A stretch of DNA of 45,158 nucleotides from Herminiimonas sp. (lineage in GTDB: Bacteria; Pseudomonadota; Gammaproteobacteria; Burkholderiales; Burkholderiaceae_D), in assembly GCA_014377845.1 (NCBI GenBank), contig JACMOV010000059.1:1-45158 (forward strand), given 5' to 3'. The position numbers and the translations under genes were made by a program. Under the pieces are notes generated by a model. The model ran no database searches. It saw only the letters and a program-made list of their open reading frames with translations, and had not been told where the DNA came from. Shown one piece after another: positions 29,352 through 40,059 of the stretch; positions within the stretch are counted from its first letter, which is position 1; each line of letters opens with the position of its first letter.

Positions 29352-29618
29352 TCAGGCTGCGCGCATCCGGGACAACAATGCACGCACATGCGGCAGGTCG
29401 GCGTCGCCGCTCGGTTCGCTGCGCGCCAGCAAAAGTCCGAGCAGATCATTGTCGCCCAGCTCCATCAATCTGGAAAACGCATCGACATCTTCGTCGGTCA
29501 GCGTCGCTTCATGCGCATCGAGAAAGCGGGTTACCAGCAAATCGTTCTCGAGCAGTCCGCGGCGGCCGCGCCAGCGCAATCGCGCGCGCTTGATCGGGTC
29601 GGCCTGATGGGCTATCAC
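29352..29618 (-). CDS. sdhE: FAD assembly factor SdhE (succinate dehydrogenase assembly factor 2)
   Basis: SdhE promotes covalent attachment of FAD to SdhA. The 88-residue protein has the family signature RGLLE (Arg20, Gly21, Glu24; the RGxxE motif) in RWRGRRGLLENDLL. The rest is a compact helical domain with FLDAHEATLTDEDVDAFSRL. The start is GTG at 29618, with GAGGTGA just upstream and an in-frame stop directly before it. It lies 70 nt after sdhB and before gltA, which fits its role with the neighbouring succinate dehydrogenase. Confidence 0.93.
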   Translation of the reverse strand: MIAHQADPIKRARLRWRGRRGLLENDLLVTRFLDAHEATLTDEDVDAFSRLMELGDNDLLGLLLARSEPSGDADLPHVRALLSRMRAA

Positions 29619-29688
29619 ATGTCACCTCGCTGATCGAAACAGACGGCGGCGCGCGGCGCAGTGCAGCGTACGCCACCACCCTATTACA

Positions 29689-30399
29689 CTACACGGTGCG
29701 GCGCACCATCAGATCCTTGATCTTGCCGATCGCGCGGCTCGGGTTCAAGCCCTTCGGACACACGTCGACGCAATTCATGATGGTGTGGCAGCGGAACAAC
29801 CGGTATGGATCTTCCAGGTTGTCGAGCCGCTCGGCTGTTGCCTCGTCGCGGCTGTCGGCCAGGAAGCGGTACGCTTGAAGCAGGCCGGCCGGCCCGACGA
29901 ACTTGTCCGGATTCCACCAGAACGACGGGCATGAGGTCGAACAGCAGGCGCACAGGATGCATTCGTAGAGGCCGTCGAGCTCTTCGCGCTCGGCCGGCGA
30001 TTGCAGCCGTTCCTTTTCAGGCGGAATCGAATCGTTGATCAGGTATGGCTTGATCGAGTTGTATTGCTTGAAGAACTGCGTCATGTCGACGATCAGGTCG
30101 CGAATCACCGGCAGGCCGGGCAGCGGACGCAAGACGATCGGCTGCTTCAGCTCGTTGAGATTGGTGGTGCAGGCCAATCCATTCTTGCCGTTGATGTTCA
30201 TCGCGTCAGACCCGCAGACGCCCTCGCGGCACGAGCGGCGCAGCGCGAGCGAATCGTCGACATCCGCCTTGATGCGCTGCAGTGCATCGAGCAGCATCTT
30301 GTCGGTGTCCTTCAACTCGACCGACAGGTCCTGCATGTACGGCTTGGCATCCTTGTCCGGGTCATAGCGGTAAATCTGGAATTTCATTATCCGTGGCAT
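29689..30399 (-). CDS. sdhB: Succinate dehydrogenase iron-sulfur subunit
   Basis: SdhB passes electrons from FAD to quinone through three Fe-S clusters. The 236-residue product has the [2Fe-2S] ligands Cys57, Cys62, Asp65 and Cys77 ([16 protein letters not shown]), as in E. coli. The [4Fe-4S] motif is [12 protein letters not shown] (Cys147, 150, 153, 157), and the [3Fe-4S] and [4Fe-4S] set continues in [17 protein letters not shown]. The ATG at 30399 has AAAGGAACGAT directly upstream. An 88-nt gap separates it from sdhA, more than the other sdh junctions. Confidence 0.97.
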   Translation of the reverse strand: MPRIMKFQIYRYDPDKDAKPYMQDLSVELKDTDKMLLDALQRIKADVDDSLALRRSCREGVCGSDAMNINGKNGLACTTNLNELKQPIVLRPLPGLPVIRDLIVDMTQFFKQYNSIKPYLINDSIPPEKERLQSPAEREELDGLYECILCACCSTSCPSFWWNPDKFVGPAGLLQAYRFLADSRDEATAERLDNLEDPYRLFRCHTIMNCVDVCPKGLNPSRAIGKIKDLMVRRTV

Positions 30400-30487
30400 A
30401 TCGTTCCTTTGATTCTTGTCGTCACTCGTGGTCTTTGAGGTGTTGCAGGACAGCGCGCAGCCCTGGCTGGCGCCTTCCTTCACTTCA

Positions 30488-32266
30488 CTAGAAAGTCCTG
30501 GCCTTCGGCTTGAATGATTCGACCGTCAGGGGCTTGAGGTTGACCGGCTTGTAATCGAGCCGGTTACCCTCCGAGTAATACAGGGAATGCTTCATCCAGT
30601 TGACATCGTCGCGCGTCTCGTAATCGCGGTGCGCGTGCGCGCCACGGGATTCCTTGCGAGCGGCGGCCGACGCGATCGTGGCCTTCGCCGTTTCGATCAG
30701 GTTGTCCAGCTCCAACGCTTCGATGCGCGCGGTATTGAAGACCTTGGACTTGTCCTTGAACGAAACATGCTTGCGCCGCTCGTCGAGTTCCATGATCTTC
30801 TTGTAGCCCGCCTGCAGCAGTTCATCGGTACGGAACACACCGCAATAAAACTGCATCGCGGCGCGGATATCATTGGCGACATCCTGGACGCGCTCGCCAC
30901 CGGTACTGTTTTCCAGGTGCGCGAGTCGAGACAGGGCAAGATCGGCAGCACCGGCCGGCAGGGGCTTGTTCTCGCGCAGCTTCAGGCCGCTGGCCACGAT
31001 GTGGTTGCCTGCCGCACGGCCGAACACCAGCAGGTCGAGCAGCGAATTGGTGCCGAGACGGTTTGCGCCATGGACCGACACGCAAGCGCATTCGCCGATC
31101 GCGTAGAGACCATTGACGACTTCGTTCGAATTGCCGTTTTTCGGGGCGACCACCTGCCCGTGAATATTGGTCGGAATGCCACCCATCTGGTAATGGATCG
31201 TTGGCACCACCGGGATCGGCTCCTTGGTCGCATCCACGTTGGCAAACTTGTGGGCGATTTCGAGAATCGAGGGCAGCCGCTTCTGGATCGTCTCGGCGCC
31301 GATATGCCGCAGATCGAGCAGCACATGGTCCTTGTTCGGTCCGCAGCCACGGCCTTCCTTGATCTCCTGGTCCATCGAGCGGGATACGAAGTCGCGTGGC
31401 GCCAGGTCTTTCAGCGTCGGCGCATAACGCTCCATGAAACGTTCACCCTCGCTGTTGACCAGGATGCCGCCCTCGCCGCGCACGCCTTCGGTGATCAGCA
31501 CACCGGCGCCAGCGACACCGGTCGGATGGAACTGCCAGAACTCCATGTCTTCCAGCGGCAGGCCTGCGCGTGCCGCCATGCCCATGCCGTCGCCGGTGTT
31601 GATGAATGCATTGGTCGACGCCGCCCAGATACGACCTGCGCCACCGGTGGCGAGTACCGTGGTTTTGGCTTCCAGCATCATGACTTCGCCGGTTTCCATT
31701 TCCAGCGCAACCACGCCGATGACGTCGCCTTCCGCATCGCGCATCAAGTCGATCGCCATCCACTCGACGAAGAAATGGGTCTTGGCCCGCACGTTGCGCT
31801 GGTACAGCGTGTGCAGCAGCGCATGACCGGTTCGATCGGCCGCAGCACATGCGCGCTGCACCGGCTTTTCACCCATGTTGGCGGTGTGCCCGCCGAATGG
31901 TCGTTGATAGATCGTGCCGTCCGGATTGCGGTCGAACGGCATCCCGAAGTGCTCCAGTTCATAGACCACTTTCGGCGCTTCGCGGCACATGAATTCGATC
32001 GCATCCTGGTCGCCGAGATAGTCGGAGCCCTTGACGGTGTCGAACATGTGCCAGTACCAGTTGTCCTCGGACATGTTGCCGAGCGACGCACCGATGCCAC
32101 CCTGCGCCGCGACCGTATGCGAACGGGTCGGAAAGACTTTCGAAAGAACCGCAACGTTCAATCCTGCTTCAGCCAGCTGCAGGGATGCCCGCATGCCGGA
32201 ACCGCCTGCGCCGATGATAACGGCGTCGAAACGGCGTGAAGGGATCGTGGATTTTATTGCTGCCAC
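30488..32266 (-). CDS. sdhA: Succinate dehydrogenase flavoprotein subunit
   Basis: SdhA oxidises succinate to fumarate with covalently bound FAD. From a GTG start at 32266 the product is 592 residues (E. coli 588). It has the FAD motif [17 protein letters not shown], the FAD-linking His50 in [12 protein letters not shown], the active-site region [20 protein letters not shown] and the C-terminal [11 protein letters not shown]. The GTG lies 2 nt after the sdhD stop and has GGAGAG about nine nt upstream. An upstream frame extending through sdhD is only a shadow. Partner of SdhB, SdhC, SdhD and SdhE. Confidence 0.97.
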   Translation of the reverse strand: MAAIKSTIPSRRFDAVIIGAGGSGMRASLQLAEAGLNVAVLSKVFPTRSHTVAAQGGIGASLGNMSEDNWYWHMFDTVKGSDYLGDQDAIEFMCREAPKVVYELEHFGMPFDRNPDGTIYQRPFGGHTANMGEKPVQRACAAADRTGHALLHTLYQRNVRAKTHFFVEWMAIDLMRDAEGDVIGVVALEMETGEVMMLEAKTTVLATGGAGRIWAASTNAFINTGDGMGMAARAGLPLEDMEFWQFHPTGVAGAGVLITEGVRGEGGILVNSEGERFMERYAPTLKDLAPRDFVSRSMDQEIKEGRGCGPNKDHVLLDLRHIGAETIQKRLPSILEIAHKFANVDATKEPIPVVPTIHYQMGGIPTNIHGQVVAPKNGNSNEVVNGLYAIGECACVSVHGANRLGTNSLLDLLVFGRAAGNHIVASGLKLRENKPLPAGAADLALSRLAHLENSTGGERVQDVANDIRAAMQFYCGVFRTDELLQAGYKKIMELDERRKHVSFKDKSKVFNTARIEALELDNLIETAKATIASAAARKESRGAHAHRDYETRDDVNWMKHSLYYSEGNRLDYKPVNLKPLTVESFKPKARTF

Positions 32267-32268
32267 AG

Positions 32269-32634
32269 TTAAGCTCTCCAGAGTATTTGTGCCGCCCAGC
32301 CGGCACAGCCGATCAGCCACAACATAGTGGCTACCTGACAAATCAGACGAATCGAAACGGGTTTGACGTAATCCATCCAGATGTCGCGCATGCCGACCCA
32401 GGCGTGATAAAACAGGCCGACCAACGTGACGAAAGTGGCGATCTTGAACCACTGGTGGGCAAATAGCCCTGCCCAACCCTCGTAGCTGAAGTCGCTGGCA
32501 AGGAAAAAAGACACCAGCAGGATCACCGTGTAGAGCGCCATCACGACCGCCGTGGCGCGCTGCGCCATCCAGTCCTTGAGGCCGTAATGCGCGCCGACGG
32601 CCAGGCGGTTTGGTCCAATGTTATTTTTTGGCAT
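32269..32634 (-). CDS. sdhD: Succinate dehydrogenase membrane anchor subunit SdhD
   Basis: SdhD is one of the two membrane anchors that bind haem b and quinone. The 121-residue product has three membrane helices (about 28-46, 60-80 and 96-117) and the family motif [17 protein letters not shown], with His77 as the likely haem ligand and the Asp/Tyr pair near the quinone site. The ATG at 32634 follows the sdhC stop by one base (TGACATG) and has GGAGG upstream within sdhC. Translational coupling with sdhC is likely. Confidence 0.94.
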   Translation of the reverse strand: MPKNNIGPNRLAVGAHYGLKDWMAQRATAVVMALYTVILLVSFFLASDFSYEGWAGLFAHQWFKIATFVTLVGLFYHAWVGMRDIWMDYVKPVSIRLICQVATMLWLIGCAGWAAQILWRA

Positions 32635-32635
32635 G

Positions 32636-33043
32636 TCAGAAACCTCCGAACAATTTCAGTGCAACCAGCGCAGTCAACGTCAGGCTAATCGCCAGCACTG
32701 CAACCGACGTCTGGCGCGAGGACTGCTTTTCCATGCCCATGTGAGAATCCATCGCCAGATGCCGGATGCCGGCACAGAAATGGTGCAGATACGCCCATGA
32801 CAAGGCCAGGATGATCAGCTTGACAAACCATTGGGATGCAAAGCCGCGCAGGTACGCGAACGTGTTTTCCGAGGTGAGGCTCAACTCGAGCAGATACAGC
32901 ACCAGCGGCAAAAGGAGAAACAGCAACGCGCCGCTGATGCGGTGCAATATGGAGATCAGGCCAGCCAGCGGCAACCGGTAATGCGCGAGTTGCGTGATGT
33001 GGATGTTACGGAACTCCGGCCTTTTTTTTGTTACTTCCGACAT
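32636..33043 (-). CDS. sdhC: Succinate dehydrogenase cytochrome b556 subunit SdhC
   Basis: SdhC is the second membrane anchor of complex II. The 135-residue product has the SdhC pattern SILHRISGALLFLLLP (Ser31, His34 and Arg35 near the quinone site), three membrane helices, and the haem-region motif LHHFCAGIRHLAMDSH with His95. The ATG at 33043 is preceded by GGGAGCAGGGA. It is the first gene of the sdh cluster and follows gntR by 227 nt. A weak -10-like CATAAT on the minus strand lies at 33197-33202. Confidence 0.95.
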   Translation of the reverse strand: MSEVTKKRPEFRNIHITQLAHYRLPLAGLISILHRISGALLFLLLPLVLYLLELSLTSENTFAYLRGFASQWFVKLIILALSWAYLHHFCAGIRHLAMDSHMGMEKQSSRQTSVAVLAISLTLTALVALKLFGGF

Positions 33044-33270
33044 TCCCTGCTCCCGACGTGATGATGGTGTGCTTATGAAAAGTGCTGTGGCGCTGCGATT
33101 TTGAGGTGTGATTTCAAGCTGCAATTTCAAATCGTTGTCCAGATGCCCGCGGCCTGGACAAGGATTTCACCGATTTTGTGCAGCACACCAATCCGTATTA
33201 TGCATGATGGGCAATTTCTCCGCTGCCGCAATCAAACCCGCCCGACCGCAGCCAGACTTGCCAATAAAGG

Positions 33271-34089
33271 TCAGCCGAGTTCGTTTTGATAATGGTGACG
33301 ACTGGTCAAGTAAAGACTGCGGCGCACCTCGACAGGGCGGTCGCCGTAACTGTAGGAAATACGCTCGACGCTCAGCAGCGGCGTATCGCAAGCAATCGCC
33401 AGCAAGGCCGCGGCATCAGCGTCGGCGCCGATAGCCCTGACCCGTTCGGACGCACGGATCATGCGGGTACCGAACTCGGTCTCGAACAGACCGTACATCG
33501 GCCCCTTGTATTCGATCAGCCGCTCCGCAGTCAGCCCTTTGAAAAGCAAACCCGGCAACCATAGCTCATCGATGATGGTCGCCGCGCCGTCGAAGGACTG
33601 GATGCGTTTGATGAATATCACGGAATCGCCGGATTTGATGTCGAGCGAACGGGCAATCTCCGCCGGCGCCCGCAGCCGCTTGACGTCGATGATCCGATTG
33701 TCAGGGTAGTGCGTCTCGCCGGAATCCGATTCGAGCCGCAAGAAACGAAACTGCGCCCGGGCCTCGTGATGCGTTGCAACAAATGTGCCCTTGCCCTGCC
33801 GCCGCACGACCAGGTTTTCAGCCGATAGCTCGTCGATCGCCTTGCGCACGGTACCCTGGCTGACCTTGAAGCGCATCGCCAGCTCGACTTCGCTCGGAAT
33901 CAATTCGCCGGGCTTCCACTCGCCGGATTGCAGGCTCTGGGTAATCAGCGCCTTGATCTGCTGGTAGAGCGGGCTGAAGGTCGGCGACGCGTTGCCGGCG
34001 CCGGTTGCCAAAGCCGGAGCCGGAGCGCCGCCACCGACAACCGCGAGGTTGCCCGGCATGCCATTCGAAGCGACGGGTAGTGAGCTCAT
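33271..34089 (-). CDS. GntR-family (HutC/UTRA type) transcriptional regulator, probable TCA-cycle regulator
   Basis: The 272-residue product has a GntR winged helix at about 39-106 (PLYQQIKALITQSLQSGEW, PSEVELAMRFKVSQGTVRKA, RRQGKGTFV). A C-terminal UTRA ligand-binding domain follows at about 124-267 (VIFIKRIQSFDGAATIIDEL, PLLSVERISYSYGDRPVEV). About 35 Gly/Ala-rich residues precede the HTH. The ATG at 34089 is chosen, with GGTGA 11 nt upstream; the ATG at 34107 would add six residues. It is flanked by sdhCDAB on the same strand and divergent mdh, so control of TCA-cycle genes is a reasonable inference. A perfect palindrome at 34150-34161 in the divergent region is the likely operator. The ligand is unknown. 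Confidence 0.88.
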   Translation of the reverse strand: MSSLPVASNGMPGNLAVVGGGAPAPALATGAGNASPTFSPLYQQIKALITQSLQSGEWKPGELIPSEVELAMRFKVSQGTVRKAIDELSAENLVVRRQGKGTFVATHHEARAQFRFLRLESDSGETHYPDNRIIDVKRLRAPAEIARSLDIKSGDSVIFIKRIQSFDGAATIIDELWLPGLLFKGLTAERLIEYKGPMYGLFETEFGTRMIRASERVRAIGADADAAALLAIACDTPLLSVERISYSYGDRPVEVRRSLYLTSRHHYQNELG

Positions 34090-34149
34090 AATGGAAGATT
34101 TCACCATGAAACACCACTTGCCGTCCAGAAAAAAATGATTGGTGATATG

Positions 34150-34161
34150 TCTTATATAAGA
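34150..34161. promoter_or_regulatory. Perfect 12-bp palindrome, putative GntR operator
   Basis: TCTTATATAAGA is an exact 12-bp inverted repeat in the gntR-mdh divergent region. It lies 14 nt upstream of the mdh -35 and 61 nt upstream of the gntR ATG. On the minus strand it contains TATAAG, a plausible gntR -10, so binding there could autorepress gntR and influence mdh. GntR regulators bind short palindromes next to their own genes. I found no second exact copy in the intergenic regions I inspected. Confidence 0.6.
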
Positions 34162-34174
34162 TAGAGGATTGTAA

Positions 34175-34203
34175 TTGACTTCACACTTCCGCGCGCCTAC
34201 ACT
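34175..34203 (+). promoter_or_regulatory. Sigma70-type promoter for mdh
   Basis: TTGACT at 34175-34180, a 17-nt spacer, and TACACT at 34198-34203 form a good housekeeping promoter on the plus strand. Transcription would start near 34210, leaving a leader of about 217 nt before the mdh ATG. Confidence 0.65.
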
Positions 34204-34426
34204 CGCGGGCAACTGTGGGCCGCCGTGGGCCGCTGCGGGCGATCCGGGGCAGTGGGCCTGCTGCCGGTGCGGGAACCGCTGCCGGCCGCGATACCGGCGC
34301 GACGAGCACCGCTTTCGACGGTATCATTGCGCACCTGCCTCCGGGGGCGACACACCTGTATTGGTGTCGTCACCACTGGATCAAGATTCGGCACTCTCGT
34401 TTTTCTTACCTTCGTGGAGATTCATC
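34204..34426 (+). promoter_or_regulatory. Long structured mdh leader
   Basis: No gene is seen in this GC-rich stretch. It holds two copies of GTGGGCCGC (34212-34220 and 34222-34230). A perfect 7-bp stem pairs GATACCG (34290-34296) with CGGTATC (34319-34325). A hairpin near 34348-34369 pairs CGACA with TGTCG and CC with GG around a TGTATT loop. The Shine-Dalgarno sequence GGAGA lies about 8 nt before the ATG. The length and structure suggest post-transcriptional control, but no known riboswitch consensus is recognised. Confidence 0.4.
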
Positions 34427-35416
34427 ATGGCTAAAGCCCCAATGCGCGTTGCCGTCACCGGCGCCGCCGGTCAGATCGGTTATTCCCTGCTGTTTCGCAT
34501 CGCCAATGGCGACATGCTCGGCAAAGATCAACCGGTCATCCTGCAGTTGCTTGAAATCCCGGACGAAAAAGCGCAAAAGGCTCTCAAGGGCGTCATGATG
34601 GAAATCGACGACTGCGCTTTCCCGCTGCTGGCCGGCATGACAGCGCACGGCGATCCGATGACGGCCTTCAAGGACGCCGATGTTGCCCTGCTGGTTGGTG
34701 CACGTCCACGCGGCCCGGGCATGGAGCGCAAGGACCTGCTGGAAGCCAATGCGCAGATCTTCACGGTGCAAGGCAAGGCGCTCGACGCCGTCGCCTCGCG
34801 CAATGTCAAGGTCCTGGTGGTCGGCAACCCGGCCAATACAAATGCGTATATCGCCATGAAATCCGCGCCGAGCCTGCCATCGAAGAACTTCACTGCGATG
34901 TTGCGCCTGGACCACAATCGCGCCCTGTCGCAGATCGCCGCGAAGACCGGCAAGCCGGTCACTGCGATCGAAAAGCTGTTCGTCTGGGGAAATCACTCGC
35001 CGACGATGTACGCCGATTACCGCTACGCCACCATCGATGGTAAATCGGTCAAGGACATGATCAACGACGAAGCATGGAACCGCGACGTGTTCCTCCCAAC
35101 CGTCGGCAAGCGCGGCGGCGCGATCATCGAGGCGCGTGGCCTGTCGTCGGCAGCCTCGGCGGCCAATGCGGCAATCGACCACGTCCATGACTGGGTGCTG
35201 GGCACCGGTGGCAAGGTCACCACGATGGGTATTCCATCCGATGGCTCCTATGGCATTCCGAAGGACACGATGTTCGGCTTCCCGGTCACTACCGAGAATG
35301 GCGAATACAAGATCGTCCAAGGCTTCGAGATCGATGCCTTCTCCCAGGAGCGCATCAACCTGACGCTCAAGGAACTGACCGAAGAGAAAGACGGCGTCAA
35401 GCACCTGCTCGGCTGA
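34427..35416 (+). CDS. mdh: Malate dehydrogenase (NAD+, type with GAAGQIG motif)
   Basis: Mdh oxidises malate to oxaloacetate. The 329-residue product has the NAD motif [16 protein letters not shown] (GAAGQIG at 12-18), the substrate-loop arginines in [15 protein letters not shown] (Arg93, Arg95 region), LRLDHNRA with Asp162, and the catalytic His190 in [11 protein letters not shown]. It belongs to the cytosolic-type/plant-like Mdh group typical of betaproteobacteria rather than the E. coli type. The ATG at 34427 has GGAGA upstream. It is divergent from gntR and followed by a CitE-like gene 115 nt later. Confidence 0.97.
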   Translation: MAKAPMRVAVTGAAGQIGYSLLFRIANGDMLGKDQPVILQLLEIPDEKAQKALKGVMMEIDDCAFPLLAGMTAHGDPMTAFKDADVALLVGARPRGPGMERKDLLEANAQIFTVQGKALDAVASRNVKVLVVGNPANTNAYIAMKSAPSLPSKNFTAMLRLDHNRALSQIAAKTGKPVTAIEKLFVWGNHSPTMYADYRYATIDGKSVKDMINDEAWNRDVFLPTVGKRGGAIIEARGLSSAASAANAAIDHVHDWVLGTGGKVTTMGIPSDGSYGIPKDTMFGFPVTTENGEYKIVQGFEIDAFSQERINLTLKELTEEKDGVKHLLG

Positions 35417-35531
35417 TCGCCGGCATGCAGGTGTGCGCGGCGTGCAGCCTGCGCCGCGCACACCGAAGCACGACAGTCGCAACCTGCAGTACCCCGCCAC
35501 CGAACCTGAAGACCTAGGCACTGACCGGCAA

Positions 35532-36503
35532 ATGCACCCTTCCGAAGTTCTGTTCCTGGGCTTTCGCCCGCCTGTCTCGCTGCCGGTCTGCGATCACTAT
35601 GCCGGCGCGGAAAAACTGATGCGCAAGTCACTCGCGCTGCAACAGGAATCGGGGCCGGTATTCGACATCACGCTCGATTGCGAAGATGGCGCGGCAGCCG
35701 GCAACGAAACAGCGCACGCGCACATGATCGGCGCCTTGATCGCCAGCGAAGAAAATCATTTCAACCGAGTCGGCGTGCGCGTGCACGACGTCGGTCATCC
35801 CCATTTCGAATCCGATATCGCGAGCATCTGCGAGGCTGCAGCCGCGCGCCTCGCATACATCACGATACCGAAAGCCGACAGCCTGGCTGAAGTCAAGCGC
35901 GCCATCGCCGTCGTCAACCGCCACGCCAAACGCGGTGGCCGCGCCAACCTGCCGGTACAGATCCTGATCGAAACCCAGGGTGCGCTGGCGGATGCATTCG
36001 ACATCGCGGCATTGCCGCAGGTCGAAGCACTTTCGTTCGGGATCATGGATTTCGTCTCGTCGCATTTCGGCGCGATACCGGCGACGGCGATGCGTTCGCC
36101 GGCGCAGTTCACGCATCCGCTGGTTGCGCGCGCAAAACTCGAGATCGCCGCCGCCTGCCATGCGCATGGCAAGGTGGCTTCGCATAATGTGACGACCGAA
36201 ATCAAGGACACTGCGGTAGTCGCAAACGACGCGACCCGCGCTGCAGCCGAATTCGGCTACACCAGGATGTGGAGCATCCATCCGGACCAGATCAAACCGA
36301 TCCTGAAATCCTTTGCACCCCGGATTTCGGAAATCAATGAAGCAGCGGCGATTCTCGCCGATGCACAGGCAAATCAATGGGGTCCGATACAGCACAACGG
36401 CAAGCTGCACGATCGCGCCAGTTATCGGTATTACTGGACGATCCTGCAAAGAGCGAAGGCCGGCGGCCTGCCTTTGCCCGAGTCTGCTGCCGGACTGTTA
36501 TGA
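35532..36503 (+). CDS. HpcH/HpaI aldolase / citrate lyase beta-like (CitE-like) protein
   Basis: The 323-residue product is a CitE-like TIM-barrel lyase of the CoA-ester lyase superfamily. Visible motifs are VFDITLDCEDGAAAG (Glu51 and Asp52 near the Mg site), LIETQGALADAFDI with the second acidic metal ligand, LSFGIMDFVSSHFG, and the C-terminal MWSIHPDQIKPI. No citD, citF, citC or citX is present, so this is a stand-alone enzyme, not citrate lyase proper. Stand-alone relatives cleave malyl-CoA or citramalyl-CoA, or act as malyl-CoA thioesterases. The ATG at 35532 lacks a Shine-Dalgarno sequence. It lies between mdh and acnA; substrate unknown. Confidence 0.87.
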   Translation: MHPSEVLFLGFRPPVSLPVCDHYAGAEKLMRKSLALQQESGPVFDITLDCEDGAAAGNETAHAHMIGALIASEENHFNRVGVRVHDVGHPHFESDIASICEAAAARLAYITIPKADSLAEVKRAIAVVNRHAKRGGRANLPVQILIETQGALADAFDIAALPQVEALSFGIMDFVSSHFGAIPATAMRSPAQFTHPLVARAKLEIAAACHAHGKVASHNVTTEIKDTAVVANDATRAAAEFGYTRMWSIHPDQIKPILKSFAPRISEINEAAAILADAQANQWGPIQHNGKLHDRASYRYYWTILQRAKAGGLPLPESAAGLL

Positions 36504-36519
36504 ACGACAGGAGCATCAC

Positions 36520-37068
36520 ATGACACACCACATAAAACACTTGCTGGCAATTTTCACGGCAGCCTGCCTCGCCACTGGCGTCCAGGCTGCCGACACCAAA
36601 ACCGAAAAAAACCCGTCCGCAAAAACCACGGCAAAACACAAGGCAGCAAAGCCAGCCGAAAAACCGACCGCCGCCGTGCTGGATGACGACGGCAATGAGT
36701 TTCACGCCGGCGTCGACGCCGTGACCGAGGTGTCCTGCGAGCTGGGCAACAAGCTGACGCTGTATCGCAACGCCGAGGATAACGACCATCTGGCGCTGCG
36801 CTGGAAGCAGCGTGTGCACCGCATGACGCGCGTCTCCACCACCACCGGCGCCAACCGCTTCGAGAACGACCGTTTCGGCCTGGTCTGGATCGGCATTCCG
36901 GCCAAGGGCATGCTGCTCGATTCGAAGCATGGCCAGCAGTTGGCAAACGAATGCAAGGATGCGGAGCAGATGGCGCCGAAGCCTGTGGCGCCGAGCGAGC
37001 CGACCAAGTCGGCCGACCTGCCGCCGCCGATCGAGGCACCGCGCGCCGATGGCAAGAAGACTTTATAA
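36520..37068 (+). CDS. Small exported protein of unknown function
   Basis: The 182-residue product has a cleavable signal peptide (hydrophobic core LLAIFTAACLATG, cleavage after VQA near residue 23) and then a Lys/Ala/Thr/Pro-rich linker (about 24-52). A compact domain follows with DAVTEVSCELGNKLTLYRNA, LALRWKQRVHRMTRV and FGLVWIGIPAKGMLLDSKHG. The C-terminus is Pro-rich. Two cysteines in the domain (SCELG and NECKDAE) could form a disulfide. The ATG at 36520 has ACAGGAGCATCAC upstream and is 16 nt after the CitE-like stop, so it is in the same transcript. I do not recognise a characterised family. Confidence 0.8.
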   Translation: MTHHIKHLLAIFTAACLATGVQAADTKTEKNPSAKTTAKHKAAKPAEKPTAAVLDDDGNEFHAGVDAVTEVSCELGNKLTLYRNAEDNDHLALRWKQRVHRMTRVSTTTGANRFENDRFGLVWIGIPAKGMLLDSKHGQQLANECKDAEQMAPKPVAPSEPTKSADLPPPIEAPRADGKKTL

Positions 37069-37125
37069 CAAGAACGACAGCAAAAAAATTAATTTCAACA
37101 CGTGATTCGCACCCGAGGAGAGGTC

Positions 37126-39861
<2,736 letters not shown>

Positions 39862-39892
39862 TATCGGCTAGACGACCGACACGTCTGTCCGG

Positions 39893-39928
39893 AATGGCCC
39901 GAAGGTTCGATGCGACCTTCGGGCCATT
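39893..39928 (+). terminator. Strong hairpin after acnA, probable terminator
   Basis: AATGGCCCGAAGGT (39893-39906) pairs perfectly over 14 bp with ACCTTCGGGCCATT (39915-39928) around an 8-nt loop, 32 nt after the acnA stop. The T-tract is minimal (ATTTG), so termination may be incomplete, but the stem is the strongest in this part of the window. Confidence 0.7.
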
Positions 39929-40059
39929 TGTCCATTCAGGGTCTTTGTGCGCGGGCAGACTTTTGCAGAACTACGGTTCTGCCGGACCGCAGTTATTCCG
40001 GCGGCCGCTGTCATATCCACTACAATACAAGCCGTCTGCTTCACTACGGTTTGCCCCAC

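Noticed and set aside
32267-32476. N-terminal extension of sdhA through sdhD
   Set aside because: The residues are Arg/His-rich shadow of sdhD; the GTG at 32266 with a Shine-Dalgarno sequence gives the normal SdhA start.
33191-33208. Imperfect palindrome ATTATGCATGAT with CATAAT on the minus strand upstream of sdhC as an operator/promoter
   Set aside because: Only 10 of 12 positions are symmetric, there is no -35 at proper spacing, and it does not resemble the gntR-mdh palindrome.
35532-36503. Calling the CitE-like gene citrate lyase beta subunit citE
   Set aside because: The acyl-carrier and alpha subunits are missing and the LDCEDGA motif is of the stand-alone type, so a specific citE call is not justified.
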